A DNA stretch of 64,000 nucleotides from Collariella sp. IMI 366227 (lineage: Eukaryota > Ascomycota > Sordariomycetes > Sordariales > Chaetomiaceae). The position numbers and the translations under genes were made by a program. The notes beneath the pieces are model-generated. The model was not told the DNA's origin. It ran no database searches and saw nothing but the letters and a program-made list of their open reading frames with translations. This document shows positions 32,517 through 44,400 of the stretch, one piece after another. The first letter of the stretch is position 1. Each line of letters starts with the position of its first letter. Where the stretch lies: assembly GCA_027946355.1 (NCBI GenBank), contig JAPEUS010000007.1:620001-684000 (forward strand). Reading direction: 5' to 3'.

Positions 32517-33739
32517 ATGCGCCTCCTCCAACACCTCCCCCTCCTCACCGTCCTCCCAACCCTCATCCACACTGAGCCCATCTTACCCCCACCACCACCA
32601 CCACCACCACCACCACCACCAAACCCCGACAACCTCCCCTTCTCCACCCAACCCGGCATCTCCCCTTCCTTCTTCCACTCTCTCGACCGCGCCGCCCGCC
32701 TCGTCGATATAACCTACTGCGTCGGCACGACCGGCGTCTCCCCGCCCTTCGCCTGCGTCTCCCGCTGCAAGGACTTCCCACGCTGCGCCTCATCCGCACC
32801 TGGAACACCGGCGTCCTGCTGAGCGACAGCTGCGGATACATCGCTATTGATCATGGGAAGAGCAAAGGGGAGAGGGAGATTATCGTTGCGTTCCGCGGCA
32901 CGTATAGCGTTACGAATACGATCGTCGATTTGAGTACCGTGCCGCAGGAGTATGTTCCCTATCCCGGGGATGGGGATGGGGATGGGGATGGTGGTGGGGG
33001 AGGAGGGGGAAGTGTGGAAATTGCACGGTGCATATGGGATTTATGGCGTCGTGGAAGAATGCACGGGAAGTGGTAGTGCCTGCGTTGAAGGCGGCGAGGA
33101 GATGTATCCTGGGTACAGGGTACATTTGGTTGGGCATAGTCTGGGGGCGCGGTGGCGGCGCTGGCGGCGCTGGAGGTGAGGGTGGGTTTGGGGTGGGAGG
33201 ATGTACTGGTTACGACGTTTGGGGAGCCAAGGGTGGGGAATGAAAGGTTGGCGGGTATGTTGATCTGGCGTTTGGGTTGGGGGTGGTGAGGGGGAGGAGA
33301 GCGCGTATCGGAGAGTGACGCATGTGGGAGATCCGGTGCCGTTGTTGCCGTTGACTGAGTGGGGTACCGGTCGCATGCTGGGGAGATTTATATCGGGAAG
33401 TCGACTTGCCGCCGGCCCCGGGGATATGAGGTTGTGTAAGGGGGTAATGACCCGGAGTGTATGGGAGGGGCTGAGGGGGACGACTGGCTGGGCTGGGTGA
33501 TGGGAGTAATGAGCCGGCAGAAGACTCGCGAGGAGCGGGCTGAGGCGTTGGATGTCCAGATGAGCCGGTCATGGTTCCCGGCAAGACTCAAGCTGTGGCA
33601 GTTGTTCTTTGCGCACCGCGATTACTTCTGGAGGTTGGGGCTGTGTCTTCCTGGCGGAGATCCGGTGGACTGGGGAAGGGAGAAGTACAACCTGACGTTG
33701 GGGGACGAGATGGACGACACTGTGATACGGGATCTATGA
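32517..33739 (+). CDS. Secreted class-3 lipase (frame broken several times)
   Basis: Alpha/beta-hydrolase of the fungal lipase_3 family, predicted extracellular. A signal peptide (MRLLQHLPLLTVLPTLIHT) is followed by a run of about twelve prolines, then SPSFFHSLDRAARLVDITYC, SDSCGYIAIDHGKS and IIVAFRGTYSVTNTIVDLST. The nucleophile elbow reads VHLVGHSLGG, then GWEDVLVTTFGEPRVGNERL, RVTHVGDPVPLLPLTEWG and HAGEIYI, ending with EKYNLTLGDEMDDTVIRDL. So Ser (GHSLG), Asp (HVGDPV) and His (HAGEIYI) of the triad are all present. Frames change near 32777, 33000-33040, about 33095, at the G run 33142-33146 and about 33370-33450; at 33142 one more G would keep the frame. A short intron seems likely after NERLAG (about 33253-33300). 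The enzyme text is complete, so shifts may be sequence errors, but in this non-essential gene real decay cannot be excluded. Confidence 0.78.
32588..32623 (+). repeat. CCA/CAC trinucleotide microsatellite coding for polyproline
   Basis: About twelve repeats of a CCA-type triplet in the lipase N-terminus, directly after the signal peptide. Confidence 0.9.
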
Positions 33740-35525
33740 CATGAATGAGATGGGAATGGAGGGGTTTCTGGTTGGTAGTTGGATTTGGAGGCATAGCAAG
33801 GCGTTTGGGACTGGAATACGTAGCAGGTTGTCTTTGACGGGTGGATTTTCAGGTATTAGAACCACCCTTATAAGCCAAGAGCATTGCTTTTCAACATCGT
33901 CTTTTCAGGCAATTTGACCGTGCCACGACACCCAATCCAGAGCCAGCGAGCTCAAGGGATGAGCTGGAGGATTCTCATGTTGAGGTGGAGTCTTGCGGAC
34001 ATCGTCATTCCAAATTGCCCTTCGCGCCCGTGTTTCTTGCGCATCGCGACGCGTCGAGGTTGTGCCTCATTAAACCGGTGCCATGAGGCTGGAATTGGGT
34101 TCACGATGCCGATTGGTAGTGAGCGGAGCCCGAGAGATGAGTGGATGCGCCGAGGGGCCGGGCCATTTGTGAACCGCGGACACGGGGCCAGATCGACTCG
34201 GGGAGTCGCGGGGGTCAGCAAAAAACAAACAGCAGCAAACGGAAGATCACAATGTTGCGTCGCTCAAGTGAGGCTGTGCAGTCACACGGCGCGAGGGTCA
34301 TCGGCTGCCGTCGACCAAGCAGCGGCTCGGCAAGCACCCGTCTGGACCGCGCAGACACCCAGAAAAGGAGGGACAGCCGCTGTTGAGCCTTGCGGCATTC
34401 CAGTCGCTTCCATGAAGCTCTTGTGGTGAGCTGTCCACCTGGCCCCACCTCTCAAAGAGCGACCCCACTCCGGAGAGTGGTGGGGGCCCTCTCTCTCTGT
34501 CTTTGTGTGTGATCCGGGCCATGAATGGGGCAACCAGTCTGCCGTGCCAAAGGGAAAAGGGGGCCAGACTGGCGCGGGAGGGCTGCCTCGTGACTGGCGC
34601 CCAGCTGGTGTGCGAGCTGGCCAAAAGCCTGGCACGAGACAGACGTGTGCCACGAGGGTGCGCGCGGGCAGATAAGAACCAAGAGGATGTGCCGATCTGA
34701 TGGAGGGGCTCGTCAGTGAGTCAAGGAACGGCGCCTCGTTTCTGTGGTTGTGTGACGTGAAGGCTCTGCTGCCCCTCATCAGGCTGCCAGCCCGACGATT
34801 GTCTGGAGACGAATGGCGTGGGCGGCGGCGGCCAGGGCAAAAGAAGGTTGATGGCGGGGTGGATTGGTTGACGATGGCCGGATCTGACACTGCTGCCGTT
34901 GGTTGACGCCCATGATGACATGGAGAAGGCAGCTGGCATGCCTCAACCCTCTCCCTCCCTTTTTTTGTTCTAGTCTCAGGACACTGTCGACGAAGCAACG
35001 GAGCCACTCCTCGCTGGTTTGAGCATGAGGCCTCTCAGGACTCTGGTCTCAAATAAGGACACATGTAAAATAAGCATCCACCTGAGGTCCAGGTTGAGGA
35101 CCATCCACTTCCAGACGGCGCCCAGCCTGTTGGACATGGTCCCTGCTGTGTGGGGTCAAAGACCCGGTGAGGGCGCCTGTTAGGGTGGGACTCCCATTTC
35201 GCTGGGAGATCATCTGGAAATAACGTGGGATCAGAGTCACGTGTTAACGCGCAGGCCGTGGTTTCATTCGACCGCCCGAGAAAAACAGGGACCCCAGGCC
35301 CGGCTGGTGCTCGCTAGCGTGGTGAGGGGGAGCCAGCGACCCTCAGTCCCAGTCCCTTTGCTCAACACCTGCACCCACCGACAACCTTCGAGCAGGCACC
35401 TCACAAAATCAACAACCCAAGTGACACCTGCACCGACTCCCGCTCGCGATTTTTCGTTTTCCCACTCCTTAAACCATTCAACCAATCTATTCACTCCCAC
35501 ACTTCACACACAACCATCAGCGAAC
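33740..35525. other. Upstream region of 14-3-3
   Basis: About 1.8 kb. Long GC-rich stretches open in several frames (for example 34282-35007 minus) have arginine/proline-rich text without recognisable domains and I do not call a gene. The last 200 bases before 35526 are CA/CT-rich like a fungal leader. Confidence 0.4.
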
Positions 35526-36668
35526 ATGGCGAACGAGGTATGTCTCCGCTGTCCCGCCAGCTTCCGCCTTTTCCCCTCTCGCGACACACACCACGCGCGC
35601 GATGGCATCACCGCCGCGATACCATTCGCTGCCGGGTTTCTCGCCGAGATTATCAATTCAGATACTTGGATGCTAACATTGTGTCTTTTGCTATAGCGCG
35701 AAAGGTGTGTACCTCTGGTAATTGCAGCTATCGCCAGCTCGCAGCGAACTAACCGACCTTAAAAAAATGTAGCAAGACCTTCCTCGCCCGCCTCTGCGAG
35801 CAGGCCGAGCGCTACGATGAGATGGTTACCTACATGAAGGAGGTGGCCAAGCTCGGTGGCGAGCTCACCGTCGACGAGCGCAACCTGCTCTCAGTCGCCT
35901 ACAAGAACGTCGTCGGCACCCGCCGTGCCAGCTGGCGCATTATCTCCTCGATCGAGCAGAAGGAGGAGTCCAAGGGCTCCGACAAGCACGTTGCCACCAT
36001 TCGCGAGTACCGCCACAAGATTGAGAGCGAGCTTGAAAAGGTCTGCCAGGATGTCCTCGAGGTCCTTGATGAGGCCCTGATCCCCAACGCCGCCTCGGGC
36101 GAGAGCAAGGTCTTCTACCACAAGATGTATGTTTGCCTTGCCGCTTTCACTGTCGCGGCTGTTCACGCACTTCCATAATCATTTGAGCGCTAACCTATCG
36201 GCGCACAGGAAGGGTGATTATCACCGCTACCTTGCTGAGTTCGCCTCTGGTGAGAAGCGCAAGGTCGCTGCTACTGCTGCCCACGAGGCTTACAAGGTAC
36301 CGTATCCCACCTCAACACAATTGTCACGAGCAAACTGATTGCTAACCGCAATTCAAACAGAGCGCCACCGATGTCGCTCAGGGTGAGCTGACCCCGACCC
36401 ACCCCATCCGCCTGGGTCTGGCCCTCAACTTCTCTGTCTTCTACTACGAGATCCTCAACTCCCCCGATCGTGCCTGCCACCTGGCCAAGCAGGCCTTCGA
36501 CGAACCCTCATCATGCAGCTCCTCCGTGACAACCTCACTCTGTGGACCTCGTCCGACAACGGCGAGCCCGAGGGTGCCGCCGCCGAGGCTCCCAAGGAGG
36601 AGAAGGCTGCCGAGAAGGAGACCGACGGCAAGGCCGACGAGCCTGCTCCTCCCGCCGAGCAGCAGTAA
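35526..36668 (+). CDS. 14-3-3 family protein (internal block of about 49 nt absent)
   Basis: Phosphoserine-binding adaptor. Exons: 35526-35537 (12 nt), 35697-35704 (8 nt), 35773-36126, 36209-36296 and 36361-36668. The two microexons give MANE and RE(S), joining KTFLARLCEQAERYDEMVTY. Signatures: LLSVAYKNVVGTRRASWRII (14-3-3 signature 1 region), the phosphate-binding basic residues in RRASWR and YHRYLAEF, then HPIRLGLALNFSVFYYEIL and CHLAKQAFDE. Here, at 36503/36504, the text jumps directly to TLIMQLLRDNLTLWTSSDNG in another frame: the conserved block between helices 8 and 9 (about 16 residues, 49 nt) is missing. The C-terminal tail is acidic (DGKADEPAPPAEQQ). Because 14-3-3 is essential in fungi, this is probably an assembly gap. 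Confidence 0.92.
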
Positions 36669-38850
36669 GCGATCGACGCGCTTCGCTCGTCTCCACTTTT
36701 TCGCTGTTGCGTGCCTCTCTTATCGCTTGGGGCCGGAGCTCTCGGGGATGTTGATTGTCCCACACGACTCCGTACGCGTTCCTTTTCAGAACGTCTGAGT
36801 TACCACTGGGGAATGGTCTTGGTTTGCTGCTGAACTGGGCTGGCTGGCAGATATGATCTGCCCAGCTGGCACATGAATCGAGGCACAGGACGGGATTGAA
36901 CTAGGGAGTTAGTTGGTTGTTGCTGGGGTGGAAGGGGTGTCAGGAGGGACTGAAAATGCAGGGCATGGTGCTTGCTTTTCCCTTTTGTTTTGTTGTCACG
37001 CGATTTTTTCTCTTTGCTCTCTGCTGCTGCTGCCTTCTCCTCGTGGGTCAGACCTTGGTGCAGACCTCGGTCAGATACCCAGCACTGTGAGGGAAGGCCG
37101 AATCCCCCCCAAATATCACGAGTCCGTCGTCCCCTAATGAATGGGGCGCGGCAAATACACATCTAAACCCAAGTCTCAACTTTGAGCATATCACATTTTG
37201 CTTTGGGTTCGTGGAAACTTGTCCTAATGTTTGGACGGTATTTTCGGAGAGAAATTTTCACAATCATCTCTTTTTTCCGCACGCGTGGTAAACTCCTTGC
37301 TTTGTTTGACTCTTGTGGTATTCCCCGCCAGATTGTTGTGCTCTAGCCAAGAAGTGAACCAGATAAGGGCAGAAGATAGACATGGTGACAAAACATGCAC
37401 AACCATGTCTTGCTGTGACGTGTCGATGGTCCTCTACTCTAGAGCAATTCAAGCCACGACGATACGCCCTGCACAATCACAGTCTGGCTGGAACAGCTCC
37501 AACAGGACAGCATTGTTGAAATCGGCAGAACACCAGGGCGGAAGAACATACATAAAGAGCTATTGGACAAGCATCTATCCATCTATCTCCCTTCTTCAAG
37601 GGAGCATTGACGGACCTTCTCCAGACAGCAAATGGGATCTTATCCTTAAAACTGAACATCAACACAACGAGTCTTCATATTTTCGCTAGGCAACACAACG
37701 CAAAGCTAATGCCTTTGTCTCCCAGTATCCCCTTAAAAAGCAACGACAAACATCCACACCCAATTCTAGCTGTCCTTCCACAACAAAAGTGTTCTCTTAC
37801 CCAAGACGATATTCTTTGTATTATGCTACGATGTGTTTGATGGCTTCCCAATTCTGCCATGGTAGGGAAGAGTAACAGTCGTTGTGGCGAGATGGGAGGA
37901 GACTCTATGAGCACATGCTGTCAAAGGAGTCTTGTTATGTTGCGCAGTGTCCAGCCCCAACATCACCAAATATTGAGAGTAAATGGCGGAGTGGAAGGGG
38001 GCCAACGCAACAAACTCTGAGAAAGGGCTGCTCAAGAAAACAGAGCAGAACAAACCCAACCATCGCGAGTAAGGGCTGTGGCACATATGGACCTGTACAT
38101 AACCTGTGTTTATGTTCTATTAACAATACTAATTACTACTTGCTATGTGAACCTGTTGCTTTGACCCAACAGCTTACTTTGCTTCCTGCCATTCCAAGAC
38201 CCGTGTCAAGCTCGAGCCAACCCCCTCAACCCTTCCTCCCTCACTCCTTGTTTGTTTGCAGAGGTTTAGGTGTATGTATAGAAGCAATATGTTCATCTCC
38301 CCACATGCTCATCCACCACGGCCCGTTCCTTGCTGTGGATCTACCTCCAGGTCCCTGGATAAAGGAGCATGCAGATGGACACCGTGTGGGCCAGACAATG
38401 ACACCACCTGGCCATGACTCCATCTGCCAAGTTTATTTTGACACTGCTGGTCTCCGGTATGGGCAGTGAGGGAATTCGAGGGGGTGGCGGCATTCCAAAA
38501 TGGTGGGCAAGGCCAAAATCAAATTGGGGGCTCCTTCGGTTGTGATGGTTCTGTGTAACCCATATAGTGGTGTTGATGCCCCCCCCTCCACATCTTCAAA
38601 ATTGACTCGGTGGCGGTCGTAACCGCACAAATCTAGGCGGACTGTTTCTGTCGGTGTCGTCGCCCATAGGGTGCTGGCGCGGTTTTGAGACTAGTGACAC
38701 TGCATTTGAGGGACCTGGAACTTGGCCCCCCGTCAAACAAACTCCGTTTCCAGCCTCTGGGCCCTTCCCATCACCATTATTCCTCTGCCCCAGACCCCAG
38801 TGCTGCTTCTGAGCGCACGGCACAACCTCCTCACCCATTGCCTCATCTCC
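36669..38850. other. 3'-3' intergenic region between 14-3-3 and the unknown gene
   Basis: About 2.2 kb, AT-richer from 37100 to 38300. One plus-strand frame (37882-38469) is open for 195 codons, but its text is low in hydrophobic blocks and has no recognised domain; I judge it chance. Nothing else seen. Confidence 0.4.
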
Positions 38851-39984
38851 CTAATCCTTCGGCCTGCTCGTCACCCGATGCAACAACGCCGCGGCCCTCT
38901 GCAGCCGGGACATACTCCTCGACAGGCCATGCCTAGGCGCATCCGAGTCACTCAGCTCATCCAGATCCGAGCCCGTCGACTCTGCCCCGATCCCACCACC
39001 ATGACCATGACCATTAGGGGCCGCTTTCCTCCTAAAAGCATGCCCCGGAAAGATATCCATACTCTTCGCCTTCGACCCCGAGCCGCCCTTTTGTCCCACC
39101 CCAGCCGGAGCCGAGAGTGGCTGACTAGGCGGTCTGACGAGCAGCCTCTTTTCGCCCTTTCCTGTCGTCGCCCATTGTGGTTGATACTCCTCGGGCCAGG
39201 CGAGGTTGCGGATCTCAGCGTCGCGCTTATTCGCAGCGGCAGCGGCGGCGCTCCGGCTCTGGCGCGGACGGACTCGCGAGAGCAGCTCGCTGAAGCGCTT
39301 GCTGATGCCGCGGCCTCCTTGCAATTCGTGTTTCTCGTCTGTGACGCTGCCCCCGCCGGTGCTGGCGGCCGGGGAGGCGGGGCGGCTGCAGTTGCGGCAG
39401 AGGGAGAGTTCGGGGCTCGGGACGGAGAGTCGGCTGGGGTGGGGTGTGGCGCTCGTTGTGCGGTGGAGGATGGCGCGGACGTTGCTGGTGAGGTCGGTTG
39501 TTTTGCTTCTGCGCGCCTTGATTCTCGTGGGGCTGTTCGTGTCGCTGGCGGCAGTGGTGTGGATGGTTTCGGAGCAGGCGCAGTAGGCTTCGTCGCCGTG
39601 GACGGTGACTGCCTGGCTCCAGCCGCGGATCCAGTCTGCTTTTTTGCCCTGGTTTCTTCGAGGGAGAAGTTGCTGTCGTGTTGCGAGCCAGTCGACTGGT
39701 GGTGTGGTATCTTCTTCGGTTGTCGCTTGTGTTTGTGACACTTGGGTCTGTTCTTGTGATGTTCGAGATTGTGGTTTGTCTTCTACCGGCGGGGGCTCTA
39801 TCTTCTCTGCCATCTTCTCCATCACTCTTCGCCGTGAGAACTCTGAATTATTCGCTGGTTTTTCGGAGGGGGTTGTGTCTGAACAAGGGGTTGCCTGGGC
39901 CATGAAGTCGGAGAGGGCCAGCGGGGCAGGAGGGCTTTGAGGTGAGGGAATGCTCAAAGGCGTGGTTATCCCGGAGTGATCCAT
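38851..39984 (-). CDS. Unknown protein of 377 residues
   Basis: Single long frame starting MDHSGITTPLSIPSPQSPPA (ATG at 39984). It is disordered in prediction by eye: Ser/Pro/Thr-rich N-terminus, a central part with a few ordered-looking blocks (TPPVDWLATRQQLLPRRNQ, KADWIRGWSQAVTVHGDEAY, CACSETIHTTAAS, SVPSPELSLCRNCSRPASP), then RGISKRFSELLSRVRPRQSR, an Ala run, and IRNLAWPEEYQPQWATTGKG, ending MDIFPGHAFRRKAAPNGHGH and a basic Arg/Ser tail. The CXC and CXXC pairs could be a metal site, which I cannot confirm. I do not recognise a family. The long uninterrupted frame and protein-like composition support a real gene. Confidence 0.7.
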   Translation of the reverse strand: MDHSGITTPLSIPSPQSPPAPLALSDFMAQATPCSDTTPSEKPANNSEFSRRRVMEKMAEKIEPPPVEDKPQSRTSQEQTQVSQTQATTEEDTTPPVDWLATRQQLLPRRNQGKKADWIRGWSQAVTVHGDEAYCACSETIHTTAASDTNSPTRIKARRSKTTDLTSNVRAILHRTTSATPHPSRLSVPSPELSLCRNCSRPASPAASTGGGSVTDEKHELQGGRGISKRFSELLSRVRPRQSRSAAAAAANKRDAEIRNLAWPEEYQPQWATTGKGEKRLLVRPPSQPLSAPAGVGQKGGSGSKAKSMDIFPGHAFRRKAAPNGHGHGGGIGAESTGSDLDELSDSDAPRHGLSRSMSRLQRAAALLHRVTSRPKD

Positions 39985-41453
39985 AGTGTGCGTACTCGGC
40001 AAAGTCGCGATGTCAGTGCCGGGGAGCACAAGGGGCGAAATCTCGTCTTGATTCTTGTGCGGCTGCTGAGAACTTAAACTTCCTAGATCGACGTTGTCAG
40101 CGCTTGAAGCGCACTCCCTGTGCTAGTGATGCAAAGGGCAAGCAAGGGTCGGAAGCGCAACCCCGATCGAGGTAGGGACTCGAGGAGTTGAAACAGAATC
40201 GGAACTCACCTTGCGTCTTTCTGCAACAGAACCACAACCGGTCGTCTCGTCACCTCGGTCGGTCAACCAAAGCCACCAAAACGCCCAGGGGCCAGACTTC
40301 GGAGCAGTTATTCCTTGGGTGGCCGTGTCCTGTTCCACTTCATGGATCACCGCGCTGTGTCACCGGAAAGCGACAGAGGCAGCAACACCACCAACCATGC
40401 CCTCGGACTCGAACAACAGGACGAGCGGGGACGGACGTGGACGTCGTGACAGACAAACAAACAAACAAAAAAAAAGTGATGATCAGGGGAACACAAACAA
40501 CAACCACCAGCAGACTCGTCTCAACAAGCCAAGCAGTGGCAAAAAAAGGCAGGAGAAGAAAACGGGCTGAGTGCGGGCAGCGGGGCGATTTGCACAGGGT
40601 CTTCAACCCACTTGAGAACAGGCAACACGCTGGTTCACGTGGACTTGGATCTTCAGGATGGAGATTTTTCGAGATGGATCGGTGGATCTTCTATCTCCAG
40701 ATGACTCCGTCTTTCAGATGGCGATCCTGAGGGCCGAAAACAAGGGTCATGTGGTGTTGGTTGCAGTGCACTGTGCCATGACGTAATTGCGTATAGGCTG
40801 TGGCAGGTGCCCGTGTGCAGTGTCATGTGTCTCTTGAGAACTTCGAATGTTGACAGAAGATGGAGGGGATGGAAGTAAAAAGAATTTAGAAACAAAGGTC
40901 CGTTCGTAAATTTCTGGATTTCGCTTGTTCTTTTCAGTTTTTCAGTAGTTTTGATTTTTTTTTAATAAAAAAAAATACAGACAAAGCCAAGAGGTGGAAG
41001 TATGGTCGGCCAGTTTCCCTGTTTGAGTTGAGTCTGCATCTTGAGTCTCACAAAGGTCTTCAGAACCCGAGTCTCGCCCCGTTGTAAAAGTCTAAAACTT
41101 TTTGCTGATCTGGAATCTCCACGCTGGGACCAAGAACCATCTTCATGCATTGCCGTTCCTCTCCCAGCTTTTTGTAACCCTTCTGTTGATGATCCCTTCC
41201 ACCTTTATCCAGAATCCCCTTCCATGCCTTGATGCATTTCCTACAACTGTAGAACCACCCCTCTCTAACGCCGTGCCACCCATCCACCCACCCCGACCGC
41301 TTTTGCCCCCTTCCTGTATATCATGATCCTTATCCCCCTCCCCTACCCCTCTACTCTACACATTTTCCCCAACACCAACCACGTCAATCATTTAATCCAA
41401 ACGGACCTCCTTTAACTTATCTCCCCCTCACCTTCCCCATCCCCTTCCATATC
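39985..41453. other. Intergenic region
   Basis: Promoter of the unknown gene and 3' end region of the phosphatase gene. It contains a poly-A/T stretch about 40955-40975 and C-rich low complexity about 41330-41460. No gene seen. Confidence 0.4.
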
Positions 41454-44400
41454 CTACGAAGAAGGTTTCAAAGCCTCCCAACCTCCCATACTCCCCGCCG
41501 CCGCCCCGTCATCCCCCAACAAATCAACAACCGTCTGCGTCCTCCTTGGAGCCGGCGGGGGCGGCGGCGTCTGCTTCTGTGTTGCTCCAGGCGCAAGCAC
41601 AGGTGCTTGGACCGGAATCGTCGGCTTCCTAGCCGGCAACTGCGGTTTGCGTTCGATAGTTTGTGCTCCTGTGAGAACCGGGAGGGGATGCCGCCTGGGG
41701 CTGTGAAGCGGTTTAGAGAGGGGATGGATTGGGGACGGTGTTGGTTCGGCGGGGAGGTTGGAGTGGTGGTGTTTGAGATCTGAGGCTGCCGTTCTGGATG
41801 GGAAGGTGCCGATGCTGGTGGTGAGGTTCGAGGTTGAGCCGTTTAGGCTTGAGGTGGAGCGTCGGGGAGGGAGGGCGGCGGTCCGTCGGGATTGTGGCCG
41901 TGGACTGTTGTGCCGGACACTGAGAGGGCTGAGATGCTGCTTACTGGAGAGACTGGTGCGGTGAGATGGGCTGGTTTCTTGGCCACGGGCGGGGGGGACT
42001 TTTGTTTTGGTAGGTGTTCGTGGGATACAGATGGCTTTGGGCCGACAGGAGGGGCCGGCGGTGTCTTATTCACCGGCTTTCGCTTCTGCTGGATCTGTAT
42101 TGCGGGAGAATTGGCTGTCGACATGGTCCCCATGCTGGTCTGTCTCCGAGGAGGAGGGGGAGGAGGGGCTCCGTCTTTCATGTCTTCGTTAAGGTGTGGT
42201 CTCCCAACCTTTGCAGGGAGGGCAGATGGATCGTATGAAGGCGGTAGCTTCCGCGGCGCTGAGCTGGAAGCGGATGACGAGAGCAGCATGGAGTGATTGA
42301 CATGTTCGTATGGCGACGTTGACATGCTTGAAAAAGATGACAGGCGAGATTCAGATCTGGGGACACTGACCCAGTCCGGCTCTTCAGTCGGCATATGTGG
42401 GTTGGTTGGCCGTTTGGGGTTCAGGATCGTTTGTGACATCGGGTTGTCGGGTTTGGGCGGGCTGATGGAGGACTTGGCCATCTTGCCATTCTCTAGCCAC
42501 CATTTCTGGCGATCAGAGCTGGCTGGCGGGAGCCCAGGTTCAATGGCGTCGTATCCTATCAGATCCTCGTCGTCCGACTCGTTCTCAGCCAGATTTGCAG
42601 TCTCACCGCCAACCTCGGCCTTTCGCCGCTCGTAGATCTCCCTGCTAATCTTGTCCCGGAGCTTCTCATTGACAAGATTGACACCGCATTCAAAGATGGC
42701 GTAGACTGGGCGATGATCAGAGAAGCGTAGCGGCGCCGAATTGTATGCCAACTGGCGGAGATTCGGCCCTTTCCTCAGAATTCTGTCTGTCCAGGCTGGA
42801 ATGCGGGCTTTTTCACTGATGGTGCGTGTCAGAGTCTAGTCCTCTCGAGTTTCCAGGGGCTAACTTACGAGCTGTCGAAATCGTCTGTATCGACATCGTA
42901 CTTGTATGTCGGCATAAATGTGATCCGAGCCTCTGAGTAGAACGGGAACGAGAGCCCGGCAACCATTTGCAGGTTCAGCTGGTCGTTCTCAAACAGCCGC
43001 TCCAGGTCCCGCCTCTTCACTAGCTCCTTCGCTGCCTCTAGGCCGAGGCCAATCCGGTAGTTGAAATCGCCAAACCAAATGACGGAGTCTAGGCTCTGTT
43101 AGCTTCCGAGGCCTACACCTAGCACTTCAGGCAACATACCGTGGTCAGCAATTCCCCTATTTCTCTGGAACCAGAGGCCTTGATCAATGGTCGCATAATC
43201 CCTGTTCCGTTCTTCGTAGTTGGAAAACCCCGCCGCCAAGTGTGCCGTAACGAAGCAGATCGGAGTGTTGGCGTAGTCCATCCGGATGGCAACAGCACCC
43301 TTGTTTCCGGCCATCCCTGACATTCCAGTCTTCTTGACACTACCCTCGACGTTCTTAATGTTGTGAAGAACAGATGCCTTAACAAAGATGCAGAGAGCAG
43401 CGCCGACAAGCTGTCCGCTCCGCAGCAGCACATATTTCTCGTCTCCCTCTCTGCTGTAGTGATGATCGAGCGTCCGTTTGATGGCCTGTTCCCAGAGCTG
43501 CTTCCTCGTGGGGTCGCTGTTCATGATCTGCTGCGGATTGAGTTCAACAATTTCTTGGAAACCAATGGCGATGATTTCTGGCTGGATAGCTCCGAGTTCA
43601 GAGGGCCAGAGCCATGCGGACAGATCCTCGCTGATGCCATCCGTTCGTCCATTGAGGTTGAAGGTCCCAACGAGGCTACTCTTCATTAGTAATGCACTTG
43701 TATGTTCCTAGCTGCCGCACTCACATGTGAATCTTTTGGTTCGAGGAGAACTCGCCGCTCCGCCGCTGTAGCTCACCAGCGACATAGTCGCTGATGGGGT
43801 CGAAAAGGACTACGGGGGGCTGACCAACAAGCCTGCCGAGTAGGGTGTCGATGGTAATTTGACGAGCCTTGTCGGCAAAATTGTTGTAGTAGAGTCTAGT
43901 GGCTGACTTTCGAACATCGGCAATGGCTCCTGCAAGGGACATCTTCCCAGTGCGTGTGAAGGAGGACTTGAGGGCTCCAGTGCCAGCATAGATCTTGGAT
44001 AGAGAATCGCCATTGTCGGCCCACAGGTTCGCATGGCGAGACCAAAAGTCAGACGGCGCGCTCTCCCCTCGGTGGCCGAGGAATGCCTCGACAGCCAATT
44101 GGGAGATGATGGTTTGGATCAGATTTGTCCTGTCAAGGCAGTCAAGGCAATTGGTCCTGAAGACACCTTCTTGTTGCAGCACCACGACATAGCGCCGGTT
44201 CTTGTGACCATTGGCGCTTCCATTAGAACGCCCCGAATCATTCGACTCGTGGGCAAGGTAGTAGGCAAACCCGTCGGCCGAGTCCTCAATGTACCGACGG
44301 ATCTCGTGGGCTGCCACATAGCCCTGCGGCCCCTTCGTCTCGGCATGAAAGTCATATTCAGTCTCCCTGAGCAACGCATGGTCTTTGGACTGCTTCCCTC

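Noticed and set aside
34282..35007. 241-codon open frame on the minus strand
   Set aside because: GC-rich, Arg/Pro/Ser-rich text without domains, overlapping other open frames in the 14-3-3 promoter region.
37882..38469. 195-codon open frame on the plus strand
   Set aside because: No recognisable domain, composition like chance translation, starts inside an AT-richer intergenic region.
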